Origin: Roseburia hominis A2-183
GTDB lineage: Bacteria; Bacillota; Clostridia; Lachnospirales; Lachnospiraceae
Length of the DNA: 25,000 nt
Direction: 5' to 3'
Assembly (NCBI RefSeq): GCF_000225345.1
Contig: NC_015977.1
Location: 1 to 25,000, forward strand
Every line of letters begins with the position of its first letter. The stretch's first letter is position 1. The position numbers and the translations under genes were made by a program. The notes below the pieces were generated by a model. The model was not told where the DNA came from. It saw only the letters and a list, made by a program, of their open reading frames with translations, and made no database searches. Shown here in pieces: positions 1 to 11,436 of this stretch.

Positions 1-1356
1 ATGGATCAGATTTTAGAAAAATGGGACGAGATCCTGATGACCGTGAAGACAGAACACGACATCAGCGACATTGCTTTTAACACATTCTTACGTCCCCTTG
101 AATTTTATGGTGTCACTGGGAACACCGCATATATCCTTGTCCCGTCCGAGCAGTTGGGACTCAGCTATATTTCCAAGAAGTACTATCTGCCTCTCAAAGT
201 AGCAATCACAGAGATCACCGGAACAGAATACGAGATCAAGTTCATTCTTCCGGAACAGGCGAAGTCGATCGCTTCTTCTCCTAATAAACAGAAAAAGCCT
301 TTTTACTCAGAAGCGGCATCCAAATCGAATCTGAATTCCAATTATACGTTTGATACATTCGTTGTCGGAAGCAATAATCGTTTTGCCCACTCCGCTTCTC
401 TCGCAGTTGCGGAATCTCCGGGCGAGGCATACAATCCTCTCTATATTTATGGAGGACCGGGACTCGGCAAGACGCACCTGATGCATTCCATCGGTCATTT
501 CATCCTGGAGCGCAATCCGGATGCGAAGATTATCTGCGTGACTTCCGAGGAATTTACCAACGAGGTCATCGAGTCCATCCGAAGCGGTAATGCAGCCGCG
601 ATGAACAAGTTTCGTGAAAAATACCGTACCATCGATGTTCTGATGATCGATGATGTACAGTTTATTATAGGTAAGGAAAGTACGCAGGAAGAATTTTTCC
701 ATACGTTCAATGCCCTCCACTCCGCCGGCAAACAGATTATTCTTACATCCGATAAGCCGCCAAAAGAGATGGAGACACTGGAAGAACGTATCCGTTCCCG
801 TTTCGAGTGGGGTCTGATGGCTGACATCGGAACACCGGACTACGAGACACGAATGGCGATTCTCCGCAAAAAGATCGAAGCGGATGAAATGAACTTAAGC
901 GACGAGATCCTTAATTACATTGCAACCAACATCAAGTCCAACATCCGTGAGCTGGAAGGTGCGCTCAATAAACTGCTCGCCTACTCCAACCTTGAGAAAA
1001 CGGACATTACAATGGAGATTGCCCAGAAGGAGCTTCAGAATATCATCACTCCGGATAAGCCGAAGGAGATTACGCCTCAGCTTATTATCGAGGTCGTATC
1101 GGAGCATTTCCAGATCTCCTTAGATCAGATGATCTCCAAGAACCGGAGCAAAGACATCGCAAGGCCGCGCCAGATTGCCATGTATTTATGTAAGAATATG
1201 ACCGACACACCGTTAGATTCCATCGGTGCGCTGCTCGGCGGCAGAGATCACTCTACCATCATCCACGGCGTCCAGAAGATTTCGGATGAGTACGAGTCGG
1301 ACGAGACGACACGCAGTCTCATCGACACCATCAAGAAAAAGATCAACCCGAACTAG
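1..1356 (+). CDS. dnaA: Chromosomal replication initiator DnaA
   Basis: DnaA is the AAA+ ATPase that binds DnaA boxes at oriC, melts the origin and helps load the replicative helicase. The 451-residue protein has the usual length and four-domain layout. An N-terminal interaction domain covers about residues 1-85, followed by a short polar linker. The AAA+ core has Walker A GGPGLGKT at 151-158 and Walker B LMIDD at 214-218, with an arginine-rich segment (EERIRSRFEW) near 261-270. The C-terminal DNA-binding domain carries the DnaA signature GGRDHSTIIHG at 413-423. The start is the first base of the window, so promoter and ribosome-binding site are not visible. This is probably the point where a circular genome was opened. 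It is followed by an oriC-like spacer and dnaN, the normal order. Confidence 0.99.
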   Translation: MDQILEKWDEILMTVKTEHDISDIAFNTFLRPLEFYGVTGNTAYILVPSEQLGLSYISKKYYLPLKVAITEITGTEYEIKFILPEQAKSIASSPNKQKKPFYSEAASKSNLNSNYTFDTFVVGSNNRFAHSASLAVAESPGEAYNPLYIYGGPGLGKTHLMHSIGHFILERNPDAKIICVTSEEFTNEVIESIRSGNAAAMNKFREKYRTIDVLMIDDVQFIIGKESTQEEFFHTFNALHSAGKQIILTSDKPPKEMETLEERIRSRFEWGLMADIGTPDYETRMAILRKKIEADEMNLSDEILNYIATNIKSNIRELEGALNKLLAYSNLEKTDITMEIAQKELQNIITPDKPKEITPQLIIEVVSEHFQISLDQMISKNRSKDIARPRQIAMYLCKNMTDTPLDSIGALLGGRDHSTIIHGVQKISDEYESDETTRSLIDTIKKKINPN

Positions 1357-1686
1357 ATATTCACATTCGGTTGTTGAAATATTGTGTAAGGTTTGTTCAT
1401 GAAACTGGATAAATATCATTATGTAAACCACTTAAGGTTTCTTTCACATTTTTCTTTCAAGTTTACATAATTTTTTATTCACAGGTTGTCCAGATTTCAT
1501 CCGCACGTAATTCACAGACTTTCACCCTTCATTTTTTACCTGAAAGTCTTATAGATCAAGGGCTGTGTGACTTATTCACATATAAACACCCCCTAAGAAT
1601 ATTACTTTGAATCTCTTTTTATAACAATCATGTATGGCGTGCGCACCATATATTCCACGAACCACAGGAAGGAGTTATTAACAACT
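1357..1686. other. oriC: Probable oriC / DnaA-box cluster between dnaA and dnaN
   Basis: This 330-bp AT-rich spacer has no convincing gene. It contains two perfect DnaA boxes TTATTCACA at 1475-1483 and 1572-1580, and two one-mismatch boxes at 1357-1365 (ATATTCACA) and 1508-1516 (TAATTCACA). All lie in the same orientation. T/A-rich tracts near 1460-1480 could help duplex opening. In Bacillus the dnaA-dnaN spacer is the half of the bipartite origin that unwinds, and I infer the same role here. The other half would lie upstream of dnaA, outside the window. I did not find a certain dnaN promoter in this spacer. Confidence 0.8.
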
Positions 1687-2799
1687 ATGAAACTGATCTG
1701 TTCCAAATCAAATTTACTGCACGGTGTCAATATCGTATCGAAAGCGGTTCCAACCAGAACCACGATGGCCATTCTGGAGTGTATCCTGATTGATGCTTCT
1801 GCCAATGAGATCAAATTAACTGCCAATGATATGGAATTGGGAATCGAGACGAAGATCGAAGGTGAGATCGCAGAACGCGGAGTGATTGCTCTGGATGCCA
1901 AGATATTTTCCGAGATCGTGAGAAAGCTTCCTGACAGTGATGTTGTGATTGAGACAGACGCTTCCTTTAAGACGACCATTACCTGTGAAAAAGCAAAGTT
2001 CAATATCGTAGGAAAATCCGGAGATGATTTTTCCTATATTCCTTATATCGAGAGAAATGAAGCCATCACGTTATCTCAATTCACTTTAAAAGAAGTCATT
2101 CGCCAGACGATCTTCTCGATCGCGGACAACGACAATAACAAGTTAATGACGGGAGAGCTTTTTGAGATCGAGGAGAATCATTTGAAAGTGGTATCTCTCG
2201 ACGGCCACCGTATTTCCATCCGCAACATCGAGTTAAAGAATAACTATGAGCACAAGAAGGTTGTCGTTCCTGGAAAGACGCTGCAGGAAGTGAGCAAGAT
2301 TCTTCCGGGAAGCGCGGAGGAAGATGTCAATATGTTCCTGACCGACAACCACATTGTATTTGAATTTGATGATACGACTGTCGTTTCCAGACTGATCGAG
2401 GGTGAATACTTTAAGATCGAGCAGATGCTCTCCTCCGATTATGAGACAAAGGTCAAGATCAACAAGCGTGAGCTGTTAGACTGTATCGACCGTGCGACGC
2501 TCCTCGTCAAAGAGGGTGACAAAAAGCCGATCATCATGAATGTGACAGACGGAAACATGGAGTTAAAGATCAATTCCTTCATCGGTTCTATGAATGAGGA
2601 TATTGATATTGTAAAAGATGGCAAGGATATTTTAATCGGATTCAACCCGAAGTTCTTCATTGACGCGCTTCGCGTGATCGATGAGGAGGAGGTAAGCCTT
2701 TATATGGTGAATCCAAAGGCACCGTGTTTTATCAAGGATGATGAAGGAAAGTTCATTTATCTGATACTGCCGGTGAACTTTAATGCCAGCACCGTTTAG
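1687..2799 (+). CDS. dnaN: DNA polymerase III beta subunit (sliding clamp)
   Basis: DnaN forms the ring-shaped dimer that tethers DNA polymerase III to DNA and recruits repair and replication factors. The 370-residue product has the family's normal length, with the typical clostridial N-terminus MKLICSKSNLLHGVNIVSKAV and a hydrophobic C-terminal end (YLILPVNF). The reading frame stays open further upstream, to 1630. I chose ATG 1687 because AGGAAGGAG at 1666-1674 precedes it and the family begins there. It sits downstream of the DnaA-box spacer. The S4-domain gene follows 20 bp later, so dnaN, the S4 gene and recF are probably one transcript. Confidence 0.98.
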   Translation: MKLICSKSNLLHGVNIVSKAVPTRTTMAILECILIDASANEIKLTANDMELGIETKIEGEIAERGVIALDAKIFSEIVRKLPDSDVVIETDASFKTTITCEKAKFNIVGKSGDDFSYIPYIERNEAITLSQFTLKEVIRQTIFSIADNDNNKLMTGELFEIEENHLKVVSLDGHRISIRNIELKNNYEHKKVVVPGKTLQEVSKILPGSAEEDVNMFLTDNHIVFEFDDTTVVSRLIEGEYFKIEQMLSSDYETKVKINKRELLDCIDRATLLVKEGDKKPIIMNVTDGNMELKINSFIGSMNEDIDIVKDGKDILIGFNPKFFIDALRVIDEEEVSLYMVNPKAPCFIKDDEGKFIYLILPVNFNASTV

Positions 2800-2819
2800 A
2801 AACGAGGCGTAGGAGAAAG

Positions 2820-3035
2820 ATGATAGAAATAGAGATTCGCAAAGAGGATGAATTCATCAAACTGGGACAGGCACTGAAAAAAGCCGGGCTTGTGGAGTCC
2901 GGTGTGGATGCCAAGTTCGTGATCCAGGATGGACTTGTAACTGTGAACGGGGAAGTAGAGACGCAGAGAGGAAAAAAGCTGCACGGCGGTGAACTTGTTT
3001 CCTATAATGGCGAGACAGTAAAGATAGTCAGATGA
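2820..3035 (+). CDS. yaaA: S4-domain RNA-binding protein, YaaA/RlbA type
   Basis: This 71-residue protein consists almost wholly of an S4 RNA-binding fold. The pattern includes FIKLGQALKKAGLVESG followed by the conserved turn VTVNGEVETQRGKKL. Small S4 proteins between dnaN and recF are a hallmark of Firmicutes; in Bacillus subtilis the counterpart is YaaA (RlbA), linked to ribosome or RNA binding. The start at 2820 is set by AGGAG at 2811-2815. The stop codon overlaps the recF start as ATGA, suggesting translational coupling. Family membership is clear from sequence and position; the exact RNA target is not known from the sequence. Confidence 0.93.
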   Translation: MIEIEIRKEDEFIKLGQALKKAGLVESGVDAKFVIQDGLVTVNGEVETQRGKKLHGGELVSYNGETVKIVR

Positions 3036-4120
3036 ACATTCGGTCAATCGAGCTTAAGAATTTCAGAAATTACGAAAATTTAGAGATTTCTTTTGATGAA
3101 GGAACCAATATTTTATTCGGGGATAATGCGCAGGGCAAGACAAATATCTTAGAAGCGGCATATATGAGCGGAACGACCAAGTCCCACAAAGGAAGCCGTG
3201 ACAGGGAGATGATCCGTTTCGGTGAGGAAGAAGCTCATCTGAAAACGGTTGTCGTGCGCGGTGGGAGAGAATATCAGATCGATATGCATCTGAAGAAGAA
3301 CCGCGCCAAGGGGATTGCCATCGACAAGATTCCGATCAAAAAAGCCAGTGAGCTTTTCGGAATTTTAAATATTGTGTTTTTTTCACCGGAAGATCTGAAT
3401 ATTATCAAGAATGGTCCGGCGGAGAGGCGCAGATTTTTAGATTCCGAATTGTGCCAGCTGGATCGGATCTATCTGGCAGACCTCACAAATTACAATAAAA
3501 TCTTAGCGCAGCGCAACAAGCTTCTAAAAGACATGATCTACCGGCCAAGTCTTTCCGATACGCTGCCTGTCTGGGACATGCAGCTCATTGAGACCGGGAA
3601 GAAGATCATCCGACGCAGAAAACAGTTCGTGGATGAACTCCGGGAGATTGTAAGTGACATTCACTACCGCATTTCCGGCGGAAAGGAAGAGCTTTTTTTA
3701 AAATATGAGCCGAATATCGACGATATCTTTTTTGAAGATGAACTTAGCAGGGCGAAGGAAAAGGACAAAAAGCTTTGTCAGACATCGGTGGGACCGCACA
3801 GGGACGACCTGCTGTTCTCGATCGGTGACGTCGATATCCGAAAGTACGGTTCACAGGGACAGCAGAGAACATCGGCGTTGTCGCTGAAGTTGTCCGAGAT
3901 TGAACTTGTGAGGAAGTCCATTTCCGATACGCCGGTGTTGCTGCTGGATGATGTGTTATCTGAGCTTGACAGCAGCCGTCAGAATTATCTGCTGAACAAT
4001 ATTTCCGATACGCAGACCATCATTACCTGTACGGGACTGGATGAATTTGTGAGAAATCGTTTTACGGTAAACCGGGTATTTGAAGTCATAGCCGGTCATG
4101 TATATGAGCGATCAATATAG
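3032..4120 (+). CDS. recF: DNA replication and repair protein RecF
   Basis: RecF is an SMC-like ATPase that acts with RecO and RecR to load RecA at single-strand gaps. The 362-residue protein has the expected length. It shows the N-terminal MNIRSIELKNFRNY motif, Walker A GDNAQGKT at 30-37, an ABC-type signature region (KYGSQGQQR) near residue 270, and Walker B LLLDD at 303-307 followed by the D-loop VLSELD. Its start overlaps the stop of the S4-domain gene by four bases (ATGA). gyrB begins within 50 bp of its end, so the five genes from dnaN to gyrA may be transcribed together. Confidence 0.98.
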   Translation: MNIRSIELKNFRNYENLEISFDEGTNILFGDNAQGKTNILEAAYMSGTTKSHKGSRDREMIRFGEEEAHLKTVVVRGGREYQIDMHLKKNRAKGIAIDKIPIKKASELFGILNIVFFSPEDLNIIKNGPAERRRFLDSELCQLDRIYLADLTNYNKILAQRNKLLKDMIYRPSLSDTLPVWDMQLIETGKKIIRRRKQFVDELREIVSDIHYRISGGKEELFLKYEPNIDDIFFEDELSRAKEKDKKLCQTSVGPHRDDLLFSIGDVDIRKYGSQGQQRTSALSLKLSEIELVRKSISDTPVLLLDDVLSELDSSRQNYLLNNISDTQTIITCTGLDEFVRNRFTVNRVFEVIAGHVYERSI

Positions 4121-4129
4121 TAAGCGTGA

Positions 4130-6088
<1,959 letters not shown>

Positions 6089-6140
6089 CAGACGGACTGT
6101 ACAGAGTATGATGTAATTGATAGAAATGGAGAAAAATCCT

Positions 6141-8771
6141 ATGGATGACAAGATTTTTGACCAGATACATGATGTGGATCTGAAGAAAACAATGGAAAGT
6201 TCCTACATCGACTATGCCATGAGTGTCATTGCACAGCGTGCGCTGCCGGATGTAAGAGATGGTTTGAAGCCGGTACAGAGGCGTGTCCTCTATTCCATGA
6301 TTGAGCTGAACAACGGACCGGACAAGCCGCACCGTAAATGTGCGCGTATCGTCGGTGATACGATGGGTAAATACCATCCGCACGGCGACAGCTCAATCTA
6401 CGGAGCACTCGTCAATATGGCACAGGACTGGTCATTCCGTTATCCGCTTGTCGACGGACATGGAAATTTTGGTTCCGTCGATGGTGACGGCGCTGCTGCT
6501 ATGCGATACACTGAGGCAAGACTTTCCAAGATTTCCATGGAAATGCTTGCGGACATCGGAAAAGATACGGTTGATTTTGTTCCGAACTTTGATGAGACAG
6601 AAAAAGAGCCTACAGTGCTTCCGTCCCGTTTTCCGAACCTGTTAGTCAACGGTACGACAGGTATCGCTGTCGGAATGGCAACCAATATTCCGCCTCACAA
6701 TCTGCGCGAGGTTATTAACGGTGTGGTAAAGATCATTGATAATCAGGTGTTGGAAGACCGCGGAACCGATATCGAGGAGCTTTTGACGATCGTCAAGGGA
6801 CCGGATTTTCCTACCGGAGGTACGATTCTTGGAACCGCCGGAATCAACGAGGCATACCGGACCGGACGCGGAAAAGTCAGAGTCCGCGCGGTGACCAGCA
6901 TTGAGCCGATGCAGAACGGCAAGAACCGCATCGTTGTGACAGAGCTTCCGTACATGGTAAACAAGGCGCGTCTGATCGAGAAGATCGCGGAGCTTGTCAG
7001 AGATAAGAAAATCGACGGCATCACCGATCTGCGGGATGAGTCCGACCGTCAGGGTATGAGAATCTGCATCGAACTCCGCCGTGATGTGAACCCGAATGTC
7101 GTGCTGAACCTTCTGTACAAGCACACACAGCTTCAGGATACGTTCGGTGTGATCATGTTAGCGCTTGTCGACAATCAGCCGAAGGTCTTAAACCTTTACG
7201 AGATGCTCAACTATTACCTGATCCATCAGGAAGAAGTTGTCACCAGAAGAACGAAATATGATCTGAACAAGGCGGAAGAACGTGCCCATATCTTACAGGG
7301 ATTATTAACAGCACTTGATAATATCGATGAAGTTATCAACATTATCCGCAGCAGCAAGAACACCCAGGAAGCAAAAGACCGCTTAATGGAGCGTTTTTCG
7401 CTGACGGACGTACAGGCACAGGCGATCGTGGATATGCGTCTGCGTGCGCTGACAGGTCTGGAACGCGAGAAGCTGGAGAACGAATACGCGGAATTGATGG
7501 AGCGCATCACAGAGTTGAAGGCAATTCTTGCCGACAAGAAAAAGCTGCTCGGCGTCATCCGTGAGGAGATTCTTCTGATCGCCGACAAGTACGGGGATGA
7601 CAGAAGAACATCCATCGGTTTTGACGAATATGATATTTCCATGGAGGATTTGATTCCGGTTACCAATACCGTCATTACCATGACGAAGCTTGGATATATC
7701 AAGCGTATGAGCCTTGACAATTTCCGTGCGCAGAACCGCGGGGGCAAGGGAATCAAGGGAATGGAGACCATTGATGACGATTACATCGAGGAACTTCTGA
7801 TGACGACATCGCACCATTACCTGATGTTCTTCACGAATACCGGCCGTGTATACCGCATGAAGGCTTATGAGATTCCAGAGGCAAGCAGAACCGCGCGCGG
7901 TACCGCAATCATCAACCTGCTTCAGCTGCAGCCGGGCGAGAAGATTACTGCGGTCATTCCGATACGGGAGTACACCGAGGGACATTTCCTTTTCATGGCG
8001 ACAAAGAAAGGTATCGTGAAGAAGACACCGATTACCGATTATGCAAATGTGAGAAAGACAGGTCTTGCAGCCATCAATCTGCGCGAGGACGACGAGCTGA
8101 TCGAGGTGAAGAAGACCGATAATAATCAGGATATTTTCCTTGTCACCAAATACGGACAGTGTATCCGGTTTAAAGAGACAGACGTAAGAAAAACAGGCAG
8201 AACATCCATGGGCGTCATTGGTATGAACCTGACAGACGGAGATGAGGTCGTCGGCATGCAGATGGAATCCCAAGGAGATTCCCTGATGATCGTTTCCGAA
8301 AAAGGTCTCGGAAAGTGCACGTTAATCTCCGAGTTTACCACACAGAACCGTGGCGGTAAGGGTGTGAAGTGCTACAAGATTACCGAGAAAACAGGTAATA
8401 TCGTCGGTGTCAAGGCAGTCAACCATGACAATGAAATAATGTTAATCACGACAGAGGGTATCATTATCCGCATTAAGGTAGCGGATACGGCACTTCTTGG
8501 ACGTATTACCTCCGGTGTCAAGCTGATCAATCTGGACGAGAATGTGACTGTGGCAAGCATTGCGAAGGTGCGCGAAAATAAGGAGCTTGAGACAGCCGAT
8601 ACTTCTGAGCTTCTGACCGATGAGGAAGAGGCGGCAAGCGCGGCTCTTGCAGCAGAAAATGCGAAGAAAGCAGCCGGTCAAGCGGATAATTCCGAGACGG
8701 ATGATGAGCTGATGGAAGAGCTGTTGAAACGTGCCGAAGACGATGCCAGAGATGACAGTGACAAGGAATAA
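6141..8771 (+). CDS. gyrA: DNA gyrase subunit A
   Basis: GyrA cuts and rejoins DNA in the gyrase A2B2 complex. With ATG 6141 as start (GGAG at 6128-6131) it has 876 residues. The winged-helix breakage-reunion domain shows [16 protein letters not shown] and the active-site tyrosine in AAAMRYTE (Y123). The C-terminal half holds beta-pinwheel repeats including a degenerate GyrA box, NRGGKGIKG. The last 50-60 residues form a very acidic, alanine-rich tail. In the quinolone-resistance region the residues matching E. coli Ser83 and Asp87 are Ser84 and Gly88. An upstream TTG at 6117 would add eight residues and is less likely. It lies 52 bp after gyrB, probably in the same transcript. Confidence 0.98.
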   Translation: MDDKIFDQIHDVDLKKTMESSYIDYAMSVIAQRALPDVRDGLKPVQRRVLYSMIELNNGPDKPHRKCARIVGDTMGKYHPHGDSSIYGALVNMAQDWSFRYPLVDGHGNFGSVDGDGAAAMRYTEARLSKISMEMLADIGKDTVDFVPNFDETEKEPTVLPSRFPNLLVNGTTGIAVGMATNIPPHNLREVINGVVKIIDNQVLEDRGTDIEELLTIVKGPDFPTGGTILGTAGINEAYRTGRGKVRVRAVTSIEPMQNGKNRIVVTELPYMVNKARLIEKIAELVRDKKIDGITDLRDESDRQGMRICIELRRDVNPNVVLNLLYKHTQLQDTFGVIMLALVDNQPKVLNLYEMLNYYLIHQEEVVTRRTKYDLNKAEERAHILQGLLTALDNIDEVINIIRSSKNTQEAKDRLMERFSLTDVQAQAIVDMRLRALTGLEREKLENEYAELMERITELKAILADKKKLLGVIREEILLIADKYGDDRRTSIGFDEYDISMEDLIPVTNTVITMTKLGYIKRMSLDNFRAQNRGGKGIKGMETIDDDYIEELLMTTSHHYLMFFTNTGRVYRMKAYEIPEASRTARGTAIINLLQLQPGEKITAVIPIREYTEGHFLFMATKKGIVKKTPITDYANVRKTGLAAINLREDDELIEVKKTDNNQDIFLVTKYGQCIRFKETDVRKTGRTSMGVIGMNLTDGDEVVGMQMESQGDSLMIVSEKGLGKCTLISEFTTQNRGGKGVKCYKITEKTGNIVGVKAVNHDNEIMLITTEGIIIRIKVADTALLGRITSGVKLINLDENVTVASIAKVRENKELETADTSELLTDEEEAASAALAAENAKKAAGQADNSETDDELMEELLKRAEDDARDDSDKE

Positions 8772-8828
8772 GCATTTTTCTAAAAATAAAAGAAAAATAA
8801 AAAGTATAAAAAAAATATAAAGATATAT

Positions 8829-8857
8829 TTGACATCGTATAGCCTTTTCTATATGAT
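8829..8857 (+). promoter_or_regulatory. Sigma-A type promoter for the small membrane protein gene
   Basis: A consensus -35 TTGACA (8829-8834) and a -10 TATGAT (8852-8857) are separated by exactly 17 bp. They lie in the AT-rich spacer after gyrA. Transcription should start near 8864, shortly before the AAGGAGG ribosome-binding site at 8884-8890. Confidence 0.85.
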
Positions 8858-8900
8858 AGAGTGTGAAGAGAGATTTTACTATTAAGGAGGAACAGGTTAT

Positions 8901-9380
8901 ATGAGTACTTATGGAGCAATTCTTGGAGCAAGCATCGGTGTCATTCTGTTATGTCTTGTTGTTGTGGTAGCATGCTATGTGTTATATGCAGTTTCCCACA
9001 TGAAGGCATTAAAGGCACTGGGATACAAAAATGCATGGCTTGCATGGATTCCATACGGTGTATTTTATGCATGTGCGGATGCAGCAGCAGAGGGGGAAGG
9101 CGAGAAGGTAAAGTTATTTGGAAGCCTTGAACTTCCGGCAATGGTATTCAAGCTCTGGTGGATTTTACCGGTTGCACTGTTATTCATCCCGGTAAACGGC
9201 ACGGTAGAAAATGTCATCACAATCGTATTAAACGTTGTATTCTTAGGATGCAGCTACGCTAAGATGTATGCAAAGTTAGAGGGTAAGCAGGAGAGCGAGA
9301 CACAGGCAATCGGCTGTGTATCCGGTCTGATCCCGATCATTGCAGTTGTAAAATTCCTGTCTTATAAGGGAAACAACTAA
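8901..9380 (+). CDS. Small integral membrane protein, DUF5684-like
   Basis: The 159-residue protein is mostly hydrophobic. An N-terminal membrane segment spans about residues 7-30 (VILLCLVVVVACYVLYAV). Further hydrophobic stretches lie near 83-98, 102-118 and 139-152. A short charged loop around 62-70 (AAEGEGEKVK) separates the first from the rest. The layout, with KALGYKNAWLAWIPYG after the first helix, resembles small Firmicutes membrane proteins annotated as DUF5684. No catalytic motif is visible and I cannot assign a role. A strong SD (AAGGAGG at 8884-8890) and a consensus promoter precede it, and a strong terminator follows. It is therefore a highly expressed single-gene unit separate from gyrA. 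Confidence 0.85.
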   Translation: MSTYGAILGASIGVILLCLVVVVACYVLYAVSHMKALKALGYKNAWLAWIPYGVFYACADAAAEGEGEKVKLFGSLELPAMVFKLWWILPVALLFIPVNGTVENVITIVLNVVFLGCSYAKMYAKLEGKQESETQAIGCVSGLIPIIAVVKFLSYKGNN

Positions 9381-9398
9381 AAATTAAAGATGTATCGG

Positions 9399-9430
9399 AA
9401 CCCGCGGTCAAAAGACCGCGGGTTTTTCTT
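9399..9430 (+). terminator. Rho-independent terminator
   Basis: An 11-bp GC-rich stem (AACCCGCGGTC at 9399-9409 pairing with 9414-9424) with an AAAA loop is followed by a T-rich run. It closes the single-gene unit of the small membrane protein and insulates it from the pantothenate operon. Confidence 0.95.
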
Positions 9431-9439
9431 ATTCCTTTA

Positions 9440-9468
9440 TTTACATTTGAAATACCAGGTGTTATAGT
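9440..9468 (+). promoter_or_regulatory. Sigma-A type promoter of the pantothenate operon
   Basis: The -35 TTTACA (9440-9445) and -10 TATAGT (9463-9468) have a 17-bp spacer, just downstream of the terminator. A start near 9475 would give a leader of roughly 95-175 nt, depending on which start codon the first gene uses. The leader contains a small hairpin, TTCCGC-AGC-GCGGAA, near 9483-9497. Confidence 0.75.
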
Positions 9469-9569
9469 AAATCACGGATGATATTCCGCAGCGCGGAAAT
9501 GATACCGTAGAAGAAAAGAGAACGAACCTTAGACCGCCAGTTTCCGACGGGACGTGGATCGAGGAGACC

Positions 9570-10529
9570 ATGATTTCACAGGAAAGGTGCCGCATACTGC
9601 TTCCGGGAGGAGGCGTTTGTATTTCATTGAATGATGTACAGACCGAACGTATGCAGATCGGTTTTATCGGTGCCGGCAAGGTCGGCGTGTCACTTGGCAA
9701 ATATTTTAAAGAAAAGGGCAGGAACGTAGGAGGTTATTACAGCCTGACCCGCGCGTCTGCTGCATGGGCAGCAGCATTTACACAGACAACCTGTTATGAA
9801 AGTTTAGAAGAAATCATCAGCAGTTGCGGCATGATTCTATTTACTGTACCGGATTCCGCCATCGCAGAAGTGTGGCAGCAGGCAAAGCCCTATGTATCCG
9901 GTAAAGTGATCGGTCATTGCAGCGGTCTTTACAGTTCAGACATCTTTTCAGACTGGGACAGCATGAACTGTCATGCATGTTCCGTACATCCTCTTGCTGC
10001 AATCAGCAGCAAAGAAAATGCATGGAGAGAATTATCCGGCGTATTGTTCACACTCGAGGGGGACTCCTCCTATGTGAAGGATCTGGAGACATTTTTCCAT
10101 TCCATGGGCAATCGCACCCGTATCATTTCCAAAGAAGACAAAATCAAATATCACGCGGCGGCAGCAATCTCATCCAACTATATGACTGCCTTATTTTCCA
10201 TGTCCGAGCAGCTGCTTCTCGACTGCGGATTCGCACAGGAGGAAGCGCGAAGCGAGCTCTATGCACTTGCAAAGGGAAATCTGGATCACATTCTGACACA
10301 GGGATGCGTGCAGTCTCTCACAGGTCCGCTGGAGAGAAATGACTGTGCTACCGTAGAAAAACATATTTCCGCGTTAAATGAAAAACAGCGGAAAATATAT
10401 ACTTCCTGTGCTGAATATCTCACAGATTTCGCACAGAGCAAGCATCCGGATCGTGATTACACGGAGATGAGAAAATTGTGCAGAGACGGGGAACACAGCC
10501 CGGGCGCGGAATGCGCGGAAACAGTGTAA
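9570..10529 (+). CDS. panG: DUF2520/Rossmann protein, probable PanG-type ketopantoate reductase
   Basis: The protein has an N-terminal NAD(P)-binding Rossmann fold with GFIGAGKVG beginning at residue 31. Its all-helical C-terminal half matches the DUF2520 layout (IKYHAAAAISSNYMTALFS, then GPLERND). This architecture is that of PanG, an alternative ketopantoate reductase that substitutes for PanE. It sits directly upstream of panB, panC and panD, with no PanE in the window, so I infer it makes pantoate from ketopantoate. The start is uncertain. ATG 9570 has GAGGAG only 3 nt away. Homology begins at Met28 (9651), and TTG 9627 follows a stronger GGAGGAGG at 9606-9613. The first 20-27 residues may therefore be untranslated leader. 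Confidence 0.8.
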   Translation: MISQERCRILLPGGGVCISLNDVQTERMQIGFIGAGKVGVSLGKYFKEKGRNVGGYYSLTRASAAWAAAFTQTTCYESLEEIISSCGMILFTVPDSAIAEVWQQAKPYVSGKVIGHCSGLYSSDIFSDWDSMNCHACSVHPLAAISSKENAWRELSGVLFTLEGDSSYVKDLETFFHSMGNRTRIISKEDKIKYHAAAAISSNYMTALFSMSEQLLLDCGFAQEEARSELYALAKGNLDHILTQGCVQSLTGPLERNDCATVEKHISALNEKQRKIYTSCAEYLTDFAQSKHPDRDYTEMRKLCRDGEHSPGAECAETV

Positions 10530-10580
10530 ACATGAAAACACAGTCTATGCGCCTGGGGCGCAGGAAAAGTGGAGGGAAAC

Positions 10581-11408
10581 ATGAAAAACACAGTATTGAC
10601 GTTACAGAAGCAGAAGGAAGAACACGATAAGATCGTCATGGTGACGGCTTATGATTACACGACGGCAAAGATCATGGATGAAGCCGGTGTCAACACGATT
10701 CTCGTCGGGGATTCATTGGGAATGGTAATGCTCGGATATGAGGATACGCTCTCTGTGACCATGGAAGATATGATTCATCACACGGCGGCGGTCTCCCGCG
10801 GTGCAAAAGATGCATTTGTAGTTGCGGATATGCCGTTTATGTCCTACCAGACATCCGTGTACGACGCAGTGGTCAATGCCGGAAGACTGATGAAGGAAGG
10901 CCGCGCGAATGCGGTAAAGCTGGAGGGTGGTGTGGAATTTGCACCTCACATCGAGGCGATCGTGAAGGCATCCATTCCGGTTGTGGCGCACATCGGATTG
11001 ACCCCCCAGTCTGTCAATGCATTCGGTGGATTCAAAGTGCAGGGAAAAGATGTGGAGGCAGCGAAAAAGCTTCTGGCTGATGCAAAAGCAGTGGAAGCGG
11101 CAGGTGCCTGCATGGTCGTGATGGAGTGTGTGCCGGCGAAGCTGGCAGCTAAGATATCAGAGGAACTTACAATTCCGACCATCGGTATCGGTGCGGGAGC
11201 AGGCTGTGACGGACAGGTGCTCGTCTACCAGGATCTGCTCGCCATGTACGGCGATTTCCGTCCGAAGTTTGTGAAGGTATTTGCGAATGTCGGCGAGGTG
11301 ATGCGCGAGGGCGTCAAAGCATATATCAAAGAGACAAAAGAAGGAACATTTCCGGGCGAGGAACATTGCTTTAAGATCGATGACTCGGTGATTGATAAAT
11401 TATACTAA
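10581..11408 (+). CDS. panB: 3-methyl-2-oxobutanoate hydroxymethyltransferase
   Basis: PanB transfers a hydroxymethyl group from 5,10-methylene-tetrahydrofolate to ketoisovalerate, giving ketopantoate, the first step toward pantothenate. The 275-residue TIM-barrel protein shows [11 protein letters not shown], the Mg2+ ligands D44 (VGDSLG), D83 (ADMPF) and E115 (KLEGG), and the general base E182 in MECVP. ATG 10581 follows GGAGGG at 10571-10576. A GTG at 10569 in the same frame is less likely. It lies about 50 bp after the PanG-like gene and 28 bp before panC, clearly in one operon. Confidence 0.98.
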   Translation: MKNTVLTLQKQKEEHDKIVMVTAYDYTTAKIMDEAGVNTILVGDSLGMVMLGYEDTLSVTMEDMIHHTAAVSRGAKDAFVVADMPFMSYQTSVYDAVVNAGRLMKEGRANAVKLEGGVEFAPHIEAIVKASIPVVAHIGLTPQSVNAFGGFKVQGKDVEAAKKLLADAKAVEAAGACMVVMECVPAKLAAKISEELTIPTIGIGAGAGCDGQVLVYQDLLAMYGDFRPKFVKVFANVGEVMREGVKAYIKETKEGTFPGEEHCFKIDDSVIDKLY

Positions 11409-11436
11409 ATATAAAAAATGGCGAAAGGAGCAGATT

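Noticed and set aside
7383..8273. A 296-codon minus-strand frame inside gyrA
   Set aside because: It is an antisense shadow of a clearly conserved coding sequence, with no independent start signals or family match.
9475..9620. Common riboswitch classes (SAM, THF, glycine, guanidine-I, T-box) in the pantothenate leader
   Set aside because: None of their conserved core segments could be recognised. Only a general structured leader, perhaps a Pan motif, remains possible.
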